From the IMG/VR virus record IMGVR_UViG_3300042197_001803, positions 1 to 64,000 of that record: 64,000 nt of DNA. The stretch is one strand, 5' to 3'. This DNA is from a virus. The notes below the pieces were generated by a model that worked only from the letters and a program-made list of their open reading frames with translations, was not told the origin of the DNA and searched no databases. The position numbers and the translations under genes were made by a program. Below are positions 41,857 through 50,976 of the stretch, piece by piece. Numbering within the stretch: the stretch's first letter is position 1; each line of letters begins with the position of its first letter.

Positions 41857-43602
41857 TTAAAAAAAGAAACCTAATTCGTTGGCTAATGAGTTATTATTAC
41901 ATATGTTTTCTGTGTCCCACTTTAACCCAATAAGTTTTTCACCTGAAGGAATGTTATATCTAAGCCTGTCATCATTATCAACAACTAGTTTTGTGTAAAA
42001 TTTTCTAGCTCCAACTTCAAGAATTGCCGATGGTAATTCAAATTTATTTTTATCCACCAAATCGTCAAGTCTTTTATCTAAACACTCTAAAGTATAGTCC
42101 CATGTCTCATCAAGTTTGTTGTTAAACCTACCTAAACTCTGTACTCTAGCGAGTTTAATAACTCTTTCACCATTATGCCAAATTTTATATTCAATAGTTG
42201 CCCTGTCTTTACTTTCAACATCATTTTTTCTTAGTGATACAATAACAGAACTTTCTCTTCTCAAATACGTTTTAACACAGTTTGATTGAATAAAAGATTC
42301 ATAGTTATATTCTCTTGAGTCGGTTAGTAATTTAGAATATACCACACCGTATTTAGTCAGAATAGGAACCTCAACAGTTTTTTTAAACTCATCAGAATAT
42401 AATCTCTTGAAATTACCATTATTATAACTTTCCAGTTTTTCAGTCCAGTTATAATGTTCGTCCAAAAAAGAATCATAATTATTTGATTTCCACTTAACAT
42501 TTTCAATAGGTCTTAATCTATTTAAGAATCTAATATGGTCAAAAAAAGTGTTGATGTTTATCTCACCAATCAATACTAATTTAAATATCTCAAAAGCATT
42601 GTGTTTTTCTTTTGGGTTATCCAACAAATATTGAGAGGTACAATCAACCCCATGATAAATTTGAGTCTCAATTATTTTCTTAATAACATTATCGTCTTGG
42701 GATAGTATGTAATCTTTACCAAATATACTAAATGTGGCATCTAACCCACCAATCTCAATAGATTCTACTTTGTGTAAAACTCTTTTTAATTTATCACCAC
42801 TAAGTTTTCTCATACCCATAAAAGTATCAATAAACTTATTTTTATACTTTTTTAAATCTTTTTTAGTTGGTGCAGGGTATAAATTTCTAAACGAAGACCA
42901 GTTATTAGAGTATTTTATGTTGTTATTATCCAAATATAATTTATAGATTAAATCATCATCGGATAAATTAGGGGTCTGACTTATGTTTAATTTTTTGAAA
43001 AATACATTGAATATTTCCGAAGCTGAGTAAACCGCGGGATGTTCAATTAGTTCACCTGAAGAAAAATTAATTTGTTTTGGTAAATAACTACCAATCACAT
43101 TTCTAATATATATTTTCATTTCTGCACATGGTGACTTCCAAAAGGAGTTTTTACGCATTGCTTTTGAAAATTTTCTTTTCTTGTGGTAATTAGTAATGTG
43201 CCCTGAGTAAAACGTATTTGTTTTAGAGTTGAACCCGATGTATTTTAAATGAGTTTTAACTCTAAAATATTTAGAACCAGCAATTCTAACTCTAGAGTAA
43301 TCAAAAACTTTAATAACTGTTTTACCTTCGTTCTGTTCAACAAATATAGTAGTCCTTGACATCTCAACTCTAGCTAAAGGATTACCATAATTTTCTAAAA
43401 AATCACTTTCCTTATCTGATTTTGATAGTAAAGTAAATTTACGATTGTAATAATCATGTACAGGACCTACTAAATCATCAAATAATGAATCAACATCATT
43501 AGTTTCAATATTTTTAATTCTTTTAGGTTTATATTCGTTGTAGTTCTGAAATATTGACGTAGAATGTCTTACTAACACTTTAGTATATAATGTCTCCTTC
43601 AT
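41857..43602 (-). CDS. PcfJ-like protein (581 aa)
   Basis: The C-terminal third has IQSNCVKTYLRRESSVIVSL, DRATIEYKI and ARVQSLGRFNNKLDETWD, resembling PcfJ-domain proteins from conjugative plasmids and phages (Cys-Val-x-x-Tyr, SLR, TIEY, Q..GRxN). The N-terminal two thirds are unassigned. The function of PcfJ is unknown. The next gene is the DUF932 protein, and PcfJ and DUF932 are both typical of mobile elements. Confidence is moderate. Confidence 0.6.
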   Translation of the reverse strand: MKETLYTKVLVRHSTSIFQNYNEYKPKRIKNIETNDVDSLFDDLVGPVHDYYNRKFTLLSKSDKESDFLENYGNPLARVEMSRTTIFVEQNEGKTVIKVFDYSRVRIAGSKYFRVKTHLKYIGFNSKTNTFYSGHITNYHKKRKFSKAMRKNSFWKSPCAEMKIYIRNVIGSYLPKQINFSSGELIEHPAVYSASEIFNVFFKKLNISQTPNLSDDDLIYKLYLDNNNIKYSNNWSSFRNLYPAPTKKDLKKYKNKFIDTFMGMRKLSGDKLKRVLHKVESIEIGGLDATFSIFGKDYILSQDDNVIKKIIETQIYHGVDCTSQYLLDNPKEKHNAFEIFKLVLIGEININTFFDHIRFLNRLRPIENVKWKSNNYDSFLDEHYNWTEKLESYNNGNFKRLYSDEFKKTVEVPILTKYGVVYSKLLTDSREYNYESFIQSNCVKTYLRRESSVIVSLRKNDVESKDRATIEYKIWHNGERVIKLARVQSLGRFNNKLDETWDYTLECLDKRLDDLVDKNKFELPSAILEVGARKFYTKLVVDNDDRLRYNIPSGEKLIGLKWDTENICNNNSLANELGFFF

Positions 43603-43620
43603 ATCGTAAATTTAATTAAA

Positions 43621-43647
43621 ATAAGAGGGAGAGTCAATCTCTCCCCC
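43621..43647 (-). terminator. Intrinsic terminator
   Basis: GGGAGAG ATTGA CTCTCCC followed by a T-rich tract on the minus strand, after the DUF932 gene. Confidence 0.85.
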
Positions 43648-43656
43648 AATCACAAT

Positions 43657-44412
43657 TTAACACATCTCCTCAGCAAGTTCCCAAAGTTTGGTGTTAATCT
43701 GACTAACCGCCAAGATGTTTTTCAACCCTTTGAGTTCTGTTTTTCTACCTGAATTTGAGGTATATTTCAAACCACCTTTAACAAAGTTCTCTTGAATTAC
43801 GTTGAAGGTTGTCCAAACATCTTTACCCATGTCAGCCTCTCTTTTTGGGTGAACGATAGACATAACATCAAGGGCTGTTGGTACACTACCACTTTTCCAA
43901 CGAAGGTTAATTGCTCGTTTGATGAAAGTAATCCTTTCTTTATCGGTCATTACCTTGTTCATCATTTTACTAACAGAATTTTCAATCAAAGGTAATCTTG
44001 AGGCGAAACTTTCAGTCAATTTTTTCGCATCATCCAAATCAAATCTTTGGTGCTTAACATTAAAAGATTCAGAAACTGAAGTAGGTACTGTCAACCCATT
44101 ACTACAAACAAGTCGGTGTAAGCCAGCACTTACTGAAAATGTTGCCATACCATTGTGAGAATTGCGAATAATCGCTTCAACCAATGAATCACCTACTTTA
44201 GGTAGCTCGCCATTACGGAATCTTAATTCGTGAACTGAATGTACACCTTTACCAATTTGTTTAACTGATGACACATTCCAACCTTGTTTTTCAAAGTTTT
44301 CCAAAATTTCCACGGTAGGTACAAATACGTACCTGTTAGACATTTTAGTTGATGGTGATGTTGCAAATACTGATGGTGCAATCTCTTTAATAAGTTCAGG
44401 TGTATAAATCAT
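43657..44412 (-). CDS. DUF932 family (phage/plasmid-like) protein
   Basis: 251 aa. RYVFVPTVEILENFEKQGWN, HELRFRN, IIRNSHNGMATFSVSAGLHR and LVCSNGLTVP are DUF932 motifs. These abundant phage and plasmid proteins have no settled role. It has its own perfect host-type promoter and terminator, so it is a monocistronic and probably well-expressed early gene. Confidence 0.85.
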   Translation of the reverse strand: MIYTPELIKEIAPSVFATSPSTKMSNRYVFVPTVEILENFEKQGWNVSSVKQIGKGVHSVHELRFRNGELPKVGDSLVEAIIRNSHNGMATFSVSAGLHRLVCSNGLTVPTSVSESFNVKHQRFDLDDAKKLTESFASRLPLIENSVSKMMNKVMTDKERITFIKRAINLRWKSGSVPTALDVMSIVHPKREADMGKDVWTTFNVIQENFVKGGLKYTSNSGRKTELKGLKNILAVSQINTKLWELAEEMC

Positions 44413-44435
44413 ATCAATTATTTTTAATTACATCA

Positions 44436-44466
44436 CAAAGATAGTAATTAATTTTGATATAACAAA
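44436..44466 (-). promoter_or_regulatory. Bacteroidota sigma-A-type promoter (TTTG-N19-TATCTTTG)
   Basis: On the minus strand TTTG (44463-44466), a 19-nt spacer, and TATCTTTG (44436-44443), 23 nt before the DUF932 ATG at 44412. Confidence 0.82.
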
Positions 44467-44467
44467 G

Positions 44468-44755
44468 TTAGTTTAAACAAAATTGCCCGAACTTTGTATC
44501 TTGAAATAATTTGTTGGTTTTTTCTACTAATATATCATTCTTTTGGACTTTGAGTAGTCCTCCAACAATTTCAATAATTTGAGACCTTGTTAGGGAAACG
44601 TCATCACCTTTTTCAATGTTAATATAACACTGTTCTTTGACTTTATTAAAAAAATCATCTTTATTAATATCACCAATTAATTCTGTAAGAGAACTTGGAT
44701 TTTTTTCAAAAAAAGAAATAAATTGATTTAAGTATATTTCAACATCTACATTCAT
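44468..44755 (-). CDS. Hypothetical protein (95 aa)
   Basis: A helical small protein starting MNVDVEIYLNQFISFFEKNP; acidic. It lies immediately upstream of the DUF932 promoter. No family recognised. Confidence 0.55.
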   Translation of the reverse strand: MNVDVEIYLNQFISFFEKNPSSLTELIGDINKDDFFNKVKEQCYINIEKGDDVSLTRSQIIEIVGGLLKVQKNDILVEKTNKLFQDTKFGQFCLN

Positions 44756-44790
44756 ACGTAAATAATTTTTATTGTTATACCTAACAATAA

Positions 44791-46173
44791 TTAATTTACA
44801 TAATAAAATCCATTACCCTCATCAGATAATTTTTCTTTTAACCTTTCAGGTATTTTTATATTACTGTTTGTACCTGCTAAGTTAATGAACGCCAATCCAG
44901 GAATGTCCGCAATTGATTCAGGTAAACTTTCAAGGTTAGTGTTATTAGGTAAAGCCAAGAAGTTTAATGATTTTAAATTACCGATACTATTAGGTAATTT
45001 TTTAACAATATTTTGTAAAAGTAATGCCTGTAAATTAGTAAATCTACTTAATGTTTCAGGAACATCTAAAGCAATATTTTCTTTAGACTTATTATTGATT
45101 AGTAAGTGTTCAATATCTTCAGGTAAACTTTCAAATAACTCATCAAAACCGTAAAGAGCAACAAATTTACCTGCAGAACTGTCAGGATAATTAATCTCAA
45201 CTTTATTACCGCCTTTATTAACCAATCCTTTAGCAAATTCAGGTTTGAAAAAGTCTTTAAGTTCTTTCATCGGACCATTTAACATTTCAACCAAATTAAT
45301 TTGTCTGTCATGTCTGTCCATGTATTGGTTTGACGGGAAGTGGAATTGATATCTTTCTTGTGGAAGACCTGTTTTCTTACCAACTTGACCCTTATCATCA
45401 TTAGGGAATACAACATATAATGGACCATCTTTAATATAACCATTAAAATAAGTTAATCCAGGTGATGATGTACACCATCTAGACTCACCTTGGTCATATT
45501 CGTGAAATCCACCATACCAAATAGCCGCATCTTTACCAATTTGACCTTGGTCAGAAACTTTAATTAAAGTCCAATTTGGACCTTCATATATAATTTCACC
45601 ACCAGCATGGTTAAATCCTTGTCTTGTTTTTTTAGCTTCTTTTTTCTCTAACTCAGCCTTTTTCTTTTCAGGGATTTGGAAATCTTTAAGAGTATCAAAT
45701 AAAGTTTCTACTGTAAATTTATTGATGTCTCTTTGGTCTTGAGGTAAGTATTGTTTAGCTCTTTCAAATTTAGATAGGTCACTAGTAACCTTATATAAAT
45801 CCTCCATGAATAAATCTCTAGCTCTTTGAACGGCTCTTTTATATTCAGGTGAACGAAAATCGTACTCTTTTTCTTCAGGAGTTAAAGGGATGTTCACAAA
45901 GTTTTTAAGTAACCATTGGGAATACTTACCAACTTTAACTTTTTCCATATCATCAACACTAATTGTATCAATATCACCAAGACCCTCGGGTACTCTAGTT
46001 GTTGGGTCAGCAAAAACAATCGCCTTAAGAGTTTCAAAATCAATAACTCCTTTAGGTTTTTTCTCACCTTCAACACCTTTAGCTTTAGCAGCTGGTTTAA
46101 CTAACTTATCGTATAATACCTTGAATCTCGACTGTTCAACAATCAAATTGGATAACAAATCTGTAAATCTCAT
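44791..46173 (-). CDS. Leucine-rich-repeat protein with head-targeting N-terminus
   Basis: 460 aa. Starts MRFTDLLSNLIVEQSRFKVL (IVE). The middle region has GESRWCTSSPGLTYFNGYI followed by DGPLYVVFPN, a Trp-Cys-Thr domain also seen in other phage proteins with this kind of start. The last 110 residues are leucine-rich repeats (LQNIVKKLPNSIGNLKSLNF, NTNLESLPESIADIPGLAFI). A virion-packaged protein with a protein-interaction tail is likely. A TATTTAT box is at 46191-46197. Confidence 0.6.
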   Translation of the reverse strand: MRFTDLLSNLIVEQSRFKVLYDKLVKPAAKAKGVEGEKKPKGVIDFETLKAIVFADPTTRVPEGLGDIDTISVDDMEKVKVGKYSQWLLKNFVNIPLTPEEKEYDFRSPEYKRAVQRARDLFMEDLYKVTSDLSKFERAKQYLPQDQRDINKFTVETLFDTLKDFQIPEKKKAELEKKEAKKTRQGFNHAGGEIIYEGPNWTLIKVSDQGQIGKDAAIWYGGFHEYDQGESRWCTSSPGLTYFNGYIKDGPLYVVFPNDDKGQVGKKTGLPQERYQFHFPSNQYMDRHDRQINLVEMLNGPMKELKDFFKPEFAKGLVNKGGNKVEINYPDSSAGKFVALYGFDELFESLPEDIEHLLINNKSKENIALDVPETLSRFTNLQALLLQNIVKKLPNSIGNLKSLNFLALPNNTNLESLPESIADIPGLAFINLAGTNSNIKIPERLKEKLSDEGNGFYYVN

Positions 46174-46215
46174 ATCAGTTTCTTTTACAAATAAATATCA
46201 ATAAAATCAAAAATA

Positions 46216-47064
46216 TTAGTAATTCATAATTAAAAGTTCCTCACCCATGTTTTGAGTCTTTCCTTTTTTAGCCGCAGCCGCTTTAGCAAATTCTTTTTTC
46301 TCCCATCGATAAGTCTCTTCAGGGAACCATTCGTGTAAAAGTGGGAAATCATAATAAGACAAACTAAACTTGCCTTTAATACTATGTAATACATTAGCGA
46401 GTCGTTCATGGTCGTTTCTATTAAAATCATGGTTTGAATAATAATCCCCCTCACCGACAGAAAAATAAGGTGGGTCAACATAAAAATAAGTCGTAGGATT
46501 ATCATACTTTTCAATTACCTCTTGAAAATCCATGTTTTCCACAAAAGTAATTTTTTCAAACATTTTTTGCCACTCCGATTTTTTTAATTTATTCATAAAT
46601 GAAGTAAATTTTGAATGATACTTACCTTTTAAATCAATAAATTTTGATTTGGATGGGTTAGCTCCTGAAAATACCTGTGTTAAAACATAAACATATTTTG
46701 CGGCAGTAACATAATCGTAAGGTTCTACTCTGAAATCCTCCGAGAATATTTCATCCTGAAACCTGTTGAATTGTTCAACACATACGGGATTAGTTGGATA
46801 CACCCCTTTTTCCTGAACCACTAATCTCTCACACTCATCCAAAAGTCGTTGGTGGTTTTTAATACATGTATATAAATTATAATTTAAAGGGTTTATATCG
46901 TTATAAACTACCGTTTTTAAATTTGGATATTTATCTAAATCCATATTAAAAAAACACCAAAACATTCCACCAAATGTTTCTACGTATGTTTCCATGTCTT
47001 TTGGATAAAATTCATTTATCCATTTTCCTATTCTACTTTTACCACCAATATAACTTAATGCCAT
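46216..47064 (-). CDS. DNA adenine methyltransferase (Dam/D12 class)
   Basis: 282 aa, alpha class: LSYIGGKSRIGKWINEF and VETFGGMFWCFF (AdoMet-binding), VVYNDINPLNYNLY, and TTYFYVDPPYFSVGE with the catalytic DPPY. Matches Dam-type N6-adenine methylases. It is the second methylase of the window (the other is beta class). A LAGLIDADG endonuclease gene sits 3 nt upstream, which may be an insertion next to a conserved gene. Confidence 0.92.
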   Translation of the reverse strand: MALSYIGGKSRIGKWINEFYPKDMETYVETFGGMFWCFFNMDLDKYPNLKTVVYNDINPLNYNLYTCIKNHQRLLDECERLVVQEKGVYPTNPVCVEQFNRFQDEIFSEDFRVEPYDYVTAAKYVYVLTQVFSGANPSKSKFIDLKGKYHSKFTSFMNKLKKSEWQKMFEKITFVENMDFQEVIEKYDNPTTYFYVDPPYFSVGEGDYYSNHDFNRNDHERLANVLHSIKGKFSLSYYDFPLLHEWFPEETYRWEKKEFAKAAAAKKGKTQNMGEELLIMNY

Positions 47065-47067
47065 AAC

Positions 47068-47751
47068 TTATTTTTTTCTATATTTTTGTTTATTTTTTAT
47101 TGTTTCAATTACTTCGTCAAATATAAGTCTTTTTCTTTGAAGAAAAAAGTTTGAGTCAAAATAAAATCCGTAATATATATTTTCAATGTCTTTCATTCCT
47201 GACCATCCAATAAATTTATATTCTTTATTTTTTGGTCCGTATAATTTGTTAATGTTTGTACCAAACAATAAATTCATTCTTTCATTAATGTTGTTTAACA
47301 TATCCAAAGACCCTCCAACAATTTTTAAATCACCTCTTTGTGAACCATCTCTTTTATCGGTATTAATTCTTATACATCCATCACCATCAAAATAACCTCT
47401 TAAAAAATGTCTTTCAAATTTTTCATTGATTTGAGGATATTTTACAGAAAATGTTTTATTTTGTAATACACCCAATTTTTCTAAATCATTAATTATTTTT
47501 TTTCCAGACATAAAAACTTCACAAGTTTCTCTTTTTTTGTTTTTCCAAACATTCATTTCACCGTCAATGGATTTAATAAATTTCTCTAAGATACCAACAT
47601 CTTTACTATGTAATTTTAAAGTTAATTGATATCGGTGTTTTTTTGGGTCGTTGGTTACGCACCCATCCGCAAATATAAATCCCAAAAAGTAAGCTTTTTC
47701 TTCACTGTCTATAGTTTCAAAATAATTTTCATTATATATTTTTTTTCTCAT
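47068..47751 (-). CDS. LAGLIDADG homing endonuclease
   Basis: 227 aa. Two LAGLIDADG helices are visible: KAYFLGFIFADGCV (about residue 19) and HFLRGYFDGDGCIRI (about residue 115), each with the acidic catalytic residue. A single-chain, two-motif enzyme. It overlaps a ribbon-helix-helix-like gene by 20 nt and abuts the Dam-like gene. It is a mobile selfish gene with no visible host intron or intein splice motifs. Confidence 0.9.
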   Translation of the reverse strand: MRKKIYNENYFETIDSEEKAYFLGFIFADGCVTNDPKKHRYQLTLKLHSKDVGILEKFIKSIDGEMNVWKNKKRETCEVFMSGKKIINDLEKLGVLQNKTFSVKYPQINEKFERHFLRGYFDGDGCIRINTDKRDGSQRGDLKIVGGSLDMLNNINERMNLLFGTNINKLYGPKNKEYKFIGWSGMKDIENIYYGFYFDSNFFLQRKRLIFDEVIETIKNKQKYRKK

Positions 47752-47887
47752 AATACTCTTTAACTAAATTTTGAATAAACTTAGAGATACTAATTTCCTC
47801 AGTTTTCATTTTATCAAATAGATGTCGGTCAATACTAATTCCGTATTTAACTTTTTTATCTTTGTTTTCTTTCTTTGGTCGTCCCAT
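47732..47887 (-). CDS. Small ribbon-helix-helix-like protein (51 aa)
   Basis: A short frame MGRPKKENKDKKVKYGISID, then a strand-helix-helix pattern (RHLFDKMKTEEISISKFIQN). The size and layout fit a minimal RHH DNA-binding regulator. It overlaps the LAGLIDADG gene start by 20 nt and has a TATTTAT box at 47893-47899. It could autoregulate the operon. Confidence 0.55.
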   Translation of the reverse strand: MGRPKKENKDKKVKYGISIDRHLFDKMKTEEISISKFIQNLVKEYYEKKNI

Positions 47888-48007
47888 ATATAATAAATAT
47901 CACAAAATATATTAAAAGTGCGTTAAAAAACAAATAAATTAAGAATTATTTTTATTGTTTTACTTTATTGATTGTTTTTTCTATTTTTAAAATAAATTAA
48001 TATTGAT

Positions 48008-48154
48008 ATGGAAACGACAGAAAAAAAGAAATGTAAAAGTTGTAGAAAATTCACTTCATACCATTGGTCATTGGTTGTGATTTCTTTCTATATTTTGTTT
48101 GCCGCGGTTTACGGTACAATAAAATTAGTAAAAGAACTTATGTTATTGTTTTAA
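48008..48154 (+). CDS. Small membrane protein with N-terminal CxxC (48 aa)
   Basis: [20 protein letters not shown] precedes a single transmembrane helix ([20 protein letters not shown]). The cytoplasmic CxxC could bind zinc or form a redox pair. It converges with dnaJ, the two stops overlapping by 4 nt. Function unknown. Confidence 0.55.
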   Translation: METTEKKKCKSCRKFTSYHWSLVVISFYILFAAVYGTIKLVKELMLLF

Positions 48155-49065
48155 TTAGTTCTTTTAAATTTAACGAATAACTTAACAAACATATCCCCAC
48201 TATTATGATACCCCTTACCTTTAACCCTTAATGGTTTAGAGGTGTCAAAAATATCAGGTAATTTAATTGATATACTCCCGAGTGGGTGTGGAACCTCTAT
48301 GTTGTCTTTTTCAAGTTCATCTTTATTAAGATATGAGTTATAGATTAAATCGTCGCCAATCTTTTCAAAATTATTTTGAGGAACTGATTTAACTCTAATA
48401 ACTAAATTACCATACATACCATCAATGTAATCACCTTTACCTTGTAACTTTAAAAATTGACCGTCGTCAATACCATGAGGTAATTTTATTTTTATACTTT
48501 CCAAAACTGACTTAGTTGTTTTACCATTACAACTTAAACAGGTTTTACTATACAAAAATCCAGACCCTTTACAGTTATTACACGCCTGTCTAACCATTTG
48601 ATTGAACATACTATTACCTATCTTATGTACATGAAATCCTTGTCCATTACAAACATGACAGGTAATTCTGTCTCCCCCAGAACCATTACAGTCATTACAT
48701 TGTAATTCTCTATTATATGTAATAACTCTATCACCAGCCAAAAATGAATCTACCGCACCTATATTCATTTCAATTATTTTATCGGGAACCCCTCTTTTTC
48801 TTGAGGTATAAAATTGATTACCAAATAAATCTTCAAATGGATTAAACCCACCACCGAATGGATTTTGTTTTTTACTATCGTACATTTTTCTTTTATTTTC
48901 ATCTCCCAAAGTGTCATAAGCTTCAGATATTTTTTTAAAATTATCTTCAGACCCTCCTTTATCGGGATGATGTTCAACCGCTAATTTACGATACGCCTTT
49001 TTTATTTCATCTTGTGTGGCGTTTTCATTAACACCTAATACCGTGTAAAAATTATCCTGATTCAT
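48151..49065 (-). CDS. dnaJ: DnaJ-type chaperone (Hsp40)
   Basis: 304 aa. J domain with [17 protein letters not shown] (HPD motif), Gly/Phe segment [14 protein letters not shown], four zinc motifs ([33 protein letters not shown]) and a C-terminal client-binding domain ending [21 protein letters not shown] compact type I DnaJ. It would recruit host DnaK, for virion assembly or replication-complex remodelling as with lambda. No phage dnaK or grpE is in the window. Confidence 0.95.
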   Translation of the reverse strand: MNQDNFYTVLGVNENATQDEIKKAYRKLAVEHHPDKGGSEDNFKKISEAYDTLGDENKRKMYDSKKQNPFGGGFNPFEDLFGNQFYTSRKRGVPDKIIEMNIGAVDSFLAGDRVITYNRELQCNDCNGSGGDRITCHVCNGQGFHVHKIGNSMFNQMVRQACNNCKGSGFLYSKTCLSCNGKTTKSVLESIKIKLPHGIDDGQFLKLQGKGDYIDGMYGNLVIRVKSVPQNNFEKIGDDLIYNSYLNKDELEKDNIEVPHPLGSISIKLPDIFDTSKPLRVKGKGYHNSGDMFVKLFVKFKRTN

Positions 49066-49133
49066 TTACAATATTTATTTAAAACCTTTTTAAGTTATAT
49101 TTTAATAATATAATCAAAATAAGTTATAAAGTA

Positions 49134-49787
49134 ATGAACTACTCCGAAAATTACCTTATAGTTCTTTTTAAGAATAAAAGAAAAAAGAAAATAATCAATA
49201 AATTTAAGACTCATAAAAGAGCTAAAGAATTTTTTGATAATTTATTATCGGAATCCAATAGTGTAATATTTGATAAACAATACGAAAATGGTGTTAAATC
49301 AAAATATGAAATCGCAATATTAGAACGAATGTCAGGTACTATGTTACCAATCTTTTTAAAAGATGAACTAGGTAGAAATATTAAAGTTGAATTGGATGAT
49401 GAAAACTATAAAATAATTAAGATTGAGGATTATAAAGAAGACGAGTATATTTTAGATTATTCTAATTCAAATAAATTAACAACTAAGGAATTCATTAAGA
49501 CTTTTTTGGACCCGTCAGGATTCAAATTAATATCTAAATTAAATAATAAGATTATTGTACAAAACGACGATAAAATAAATTTATTTACACTTAAAAATGA
49601 AGATGATTCTTTAAGGTTTGTAGATAGTTTAAGTGAATATTTTAGACTACATAAAAGGTTTGATTGTATCTTTGTTAAAGATTACTCAACACAACAAAGA
49701 AAGTACTTATACGAACTTTTGGTTAATAATGGTTTTCCTAAGAGTTATTTGGTTCGTCGTTCAACGACTCATCCAGTAAAAACATAA
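49134..49787 (+). CDS. Hypothetical protein (217 aa)
   Basis: A basic N-terminus (LIVLFKNKRKKKIINKFKTH) and an alpha/beta remainder. No known motif. It converges with the 83-aa gene, overlapping its 3' end by 50 nt. Divergent from dnaJ. Confidence 0.6.
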   Translation: MNYSENYLIVLFKNKRKKKIINKFKTHKRAKEFFDNLLSESNSVIFDKQYENGVKSKYEIAILERMSGTMLPIFLKDELGRNIKVELDDENYKIIKIEDYKEDEYILDYSNSNKLTTKEFIKTFLDPSGFKLISKLNNKIIVQNDDKINLFTLKNEDDSLRFVDSLSEYFRLHKRFDCIFVKDYSTQQRKYLYELLVNNGFPKSYLVRRSTTHPVKT

Positions 49788-49989
49788 ATTGAACGTTGGA
49801 TAATTCAATCATAAATTGAGAATGTCCATGGTCAATTTCTCTAAAATTTTTTTGTACTTTTTTAAACTCGTCTTTTTTAAGCTCTAATGCAACTGCTATT
49901 TTTCCATTTGGAAAAAGTGTTTCTAACCCATCGGAAATCATTGCCAGTTTTTCAATTATCCCATCAATACTTTTTTGATTCTCTTCCAT
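49738..49989 (-). CDS. Hypothetical helical protein (83 aa)
   Basis: Helical, starts MEENQKSIDGIIEKLAMISD. The 3' half overlaps the opposite-strand 217-aa gene, and the 5' part overlaps the 63-aa gene by 34 nt. Plausible as the end of a run of overlapping small genes. Confidence 0.45.
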   Translation of the reverse strand: MEENQKSIDGIIEKLAMISDGLETLFPNGKIAVALELKKDEFKKVQKNFREIDHGHSQFMIELSNVQFMFLLDESLNDEPNNS

Positions 49990-50147
49990 AGTGATAATTT
50001 TTCAGGTTGTTTAGGTAGAATATCTTCTTTTTTTAATTTTTTTATATTGGCGATGATGGTTTTTTTTTGAGATTCTAATTCTGTTTTATCCTTTAGTCTC
50101 TCCTTCTCCAACCACTCTAACGCCCTCGAGTTCGTCTTCAGTGTCAT
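49956..50147 (-). CDS. Hypothetical coiled-coil protein (63 aa)
   Basis: Lys/Glu-rich coiled coil (ALEWLEKERLKDKTELESQK) with a basic C-terminus (LWKRIKKVLMG). It overlaps the 147-aa gene by 62 nt and the 83-aa gene by 34 nt; the true start may be internal. Confidence 0.45.
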   Translation of the reverse strand: MTLKTNSRALEWLEKERLKDKTELESQKKTIIANIKKLKKEDILPKQPEKLSLWKRIKKVLMG

Positions 50148-50529
50148 CTAACTTAATCTTATTGTTTTTTATTTCAAATTGAAGTTCTTTTAAATTGTGT
50201 AAATTTTGTTTTTCAAATAATACTTTAAGTTCGTTAACTTTAGATTCAAATAGTTTTTCTTTTTCTTCTCTTTCTAAATTATATTTAACAATACTTTGAA
50301 TGTTCTTTGAAGTTAATTCAATGTCTTCTTCATTTATTTCACTAACAAAAGAAAAAAATCTATGTCCTTGAATTTGTGATTCTTGTTCTAAAATTTTATC
50401 TTCTCTAACAAATTTTTTAGGTAACTTCCATGTATTTGGAAAATTAACATCAAAACTTAGATAGTTTTTAATTTTTCTAACCGATTGGATATACGGTAGT
50501 AATGCTGAAAATTCTTTATATAAACTCAT
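50086..50529 (-). CDS. Hypothetical protein (147 aa)
   Basis: A helical/coiled-coil soluble protein (MSLYKEFSALLPYIQSVRKI...). It lies between the membrane protein and the 63-aa gene in a row of small minus-strand genes. No family recognised. Confidence 0.5.
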   Translation of the reverse strand: MSLYKEFSALLPYIQSVRKIKNYLSFDVNFPNTWKLPKKFVREDKILEQESQIQGHRFFSFVSEINEEDIELTSKNIQSIVKYNLEREEKEKLFESKVNELKVLFEKQNLHNLKELQFEIKNNKIKLDDTEDELEGVRVVGEGETKG

Positions 50530-50533
50530 TCTA

Positions 50534-50722
50534 TTAAATCTTGATTAGGTATGTTAAAATATAAGACAAAGATAAACCAAAAAACATAAGTTCCCTCCCA
50601 GACAATATAAACTGTTCGGGAGGGTTTTTACTAAGGGCACTTATAAACCTGAAAATTGTTCTACTAACATTTAGTGCTGTAAAAATAAAAACGAATAAAA
50701 AAATCGTGTCTAATGTATACAT
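50534..50722 (-). CDS. Small membrane protein (62 aa) with internal hairpin
   Basis: Two hydrophobic helices (TIFLFVFIFTALNV and FFGLSLSYILTYLI) flank a short loop SKNPPEQFILSGRE. A strong inverted repeat CCCTCCC...GGGAGGG at about 50594-50625 lies inside the coding region. The start overlaps the stop of the histone-like gene by 1 nt (TAATG), so the two are coupled. Confidence 0.55.
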   Translation of the reverse strand: MYTLDTIFLFVFIFTALNVSRTIFRFISALSKNPPEQFILSGRELMFFGLSLSYILTYLIKI

Positions 50723-50898
50723 TATTCGTTTGTTTTCTTTTCGTCTAATATTTCAAGTCTTAATTGTTGTAGTAGTGATTTAAGTTCCTGAGCTTGTTTT
50801 CTTGCTCTGGTTCCTGCACTTTTGTTACCTTTGTAAAATTTAGTAACATCGACTGATAATTCTTCAGTCAATAATTTAATTTTTTCTAAAGTTTCCAT
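50722..50898 (-). CDS. Histone H1-like (Hc1-type) protein
   Basis: 58 aa. METLEKIKLLTEELSVDVTK, then FYKGNKSAGTRARKQAQELK and SLLQQLRLEI match the Bacteroidota Hc1-like histone H1 family (KFYxGNKxAGTRxRK...QELK core). Bacterial relatives bind DNA, and in Chlamydia Hc1 condenses the chromosome. A phage copy could coat phage DNA or alter host nucleoid structure. It matches the core in full but is short, with no basic C-terminal repeat tail. Coupled to the 62-aa membrane protein. Confidence 0.8.
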   Translation of the reverse strand: METLEKIKLLTEELSVDVTKFYKGNKSAGTRARKQAQELKSLLQQLRLEILDEKKTNE

Positions 50899-50976
50899 TT
50901 TTTTATATTTTTAAAGTTTTTATCTTAATCTAAGATTAGTTTTTTTTATTATATAGTAAACAATAACTGAGTTTTT

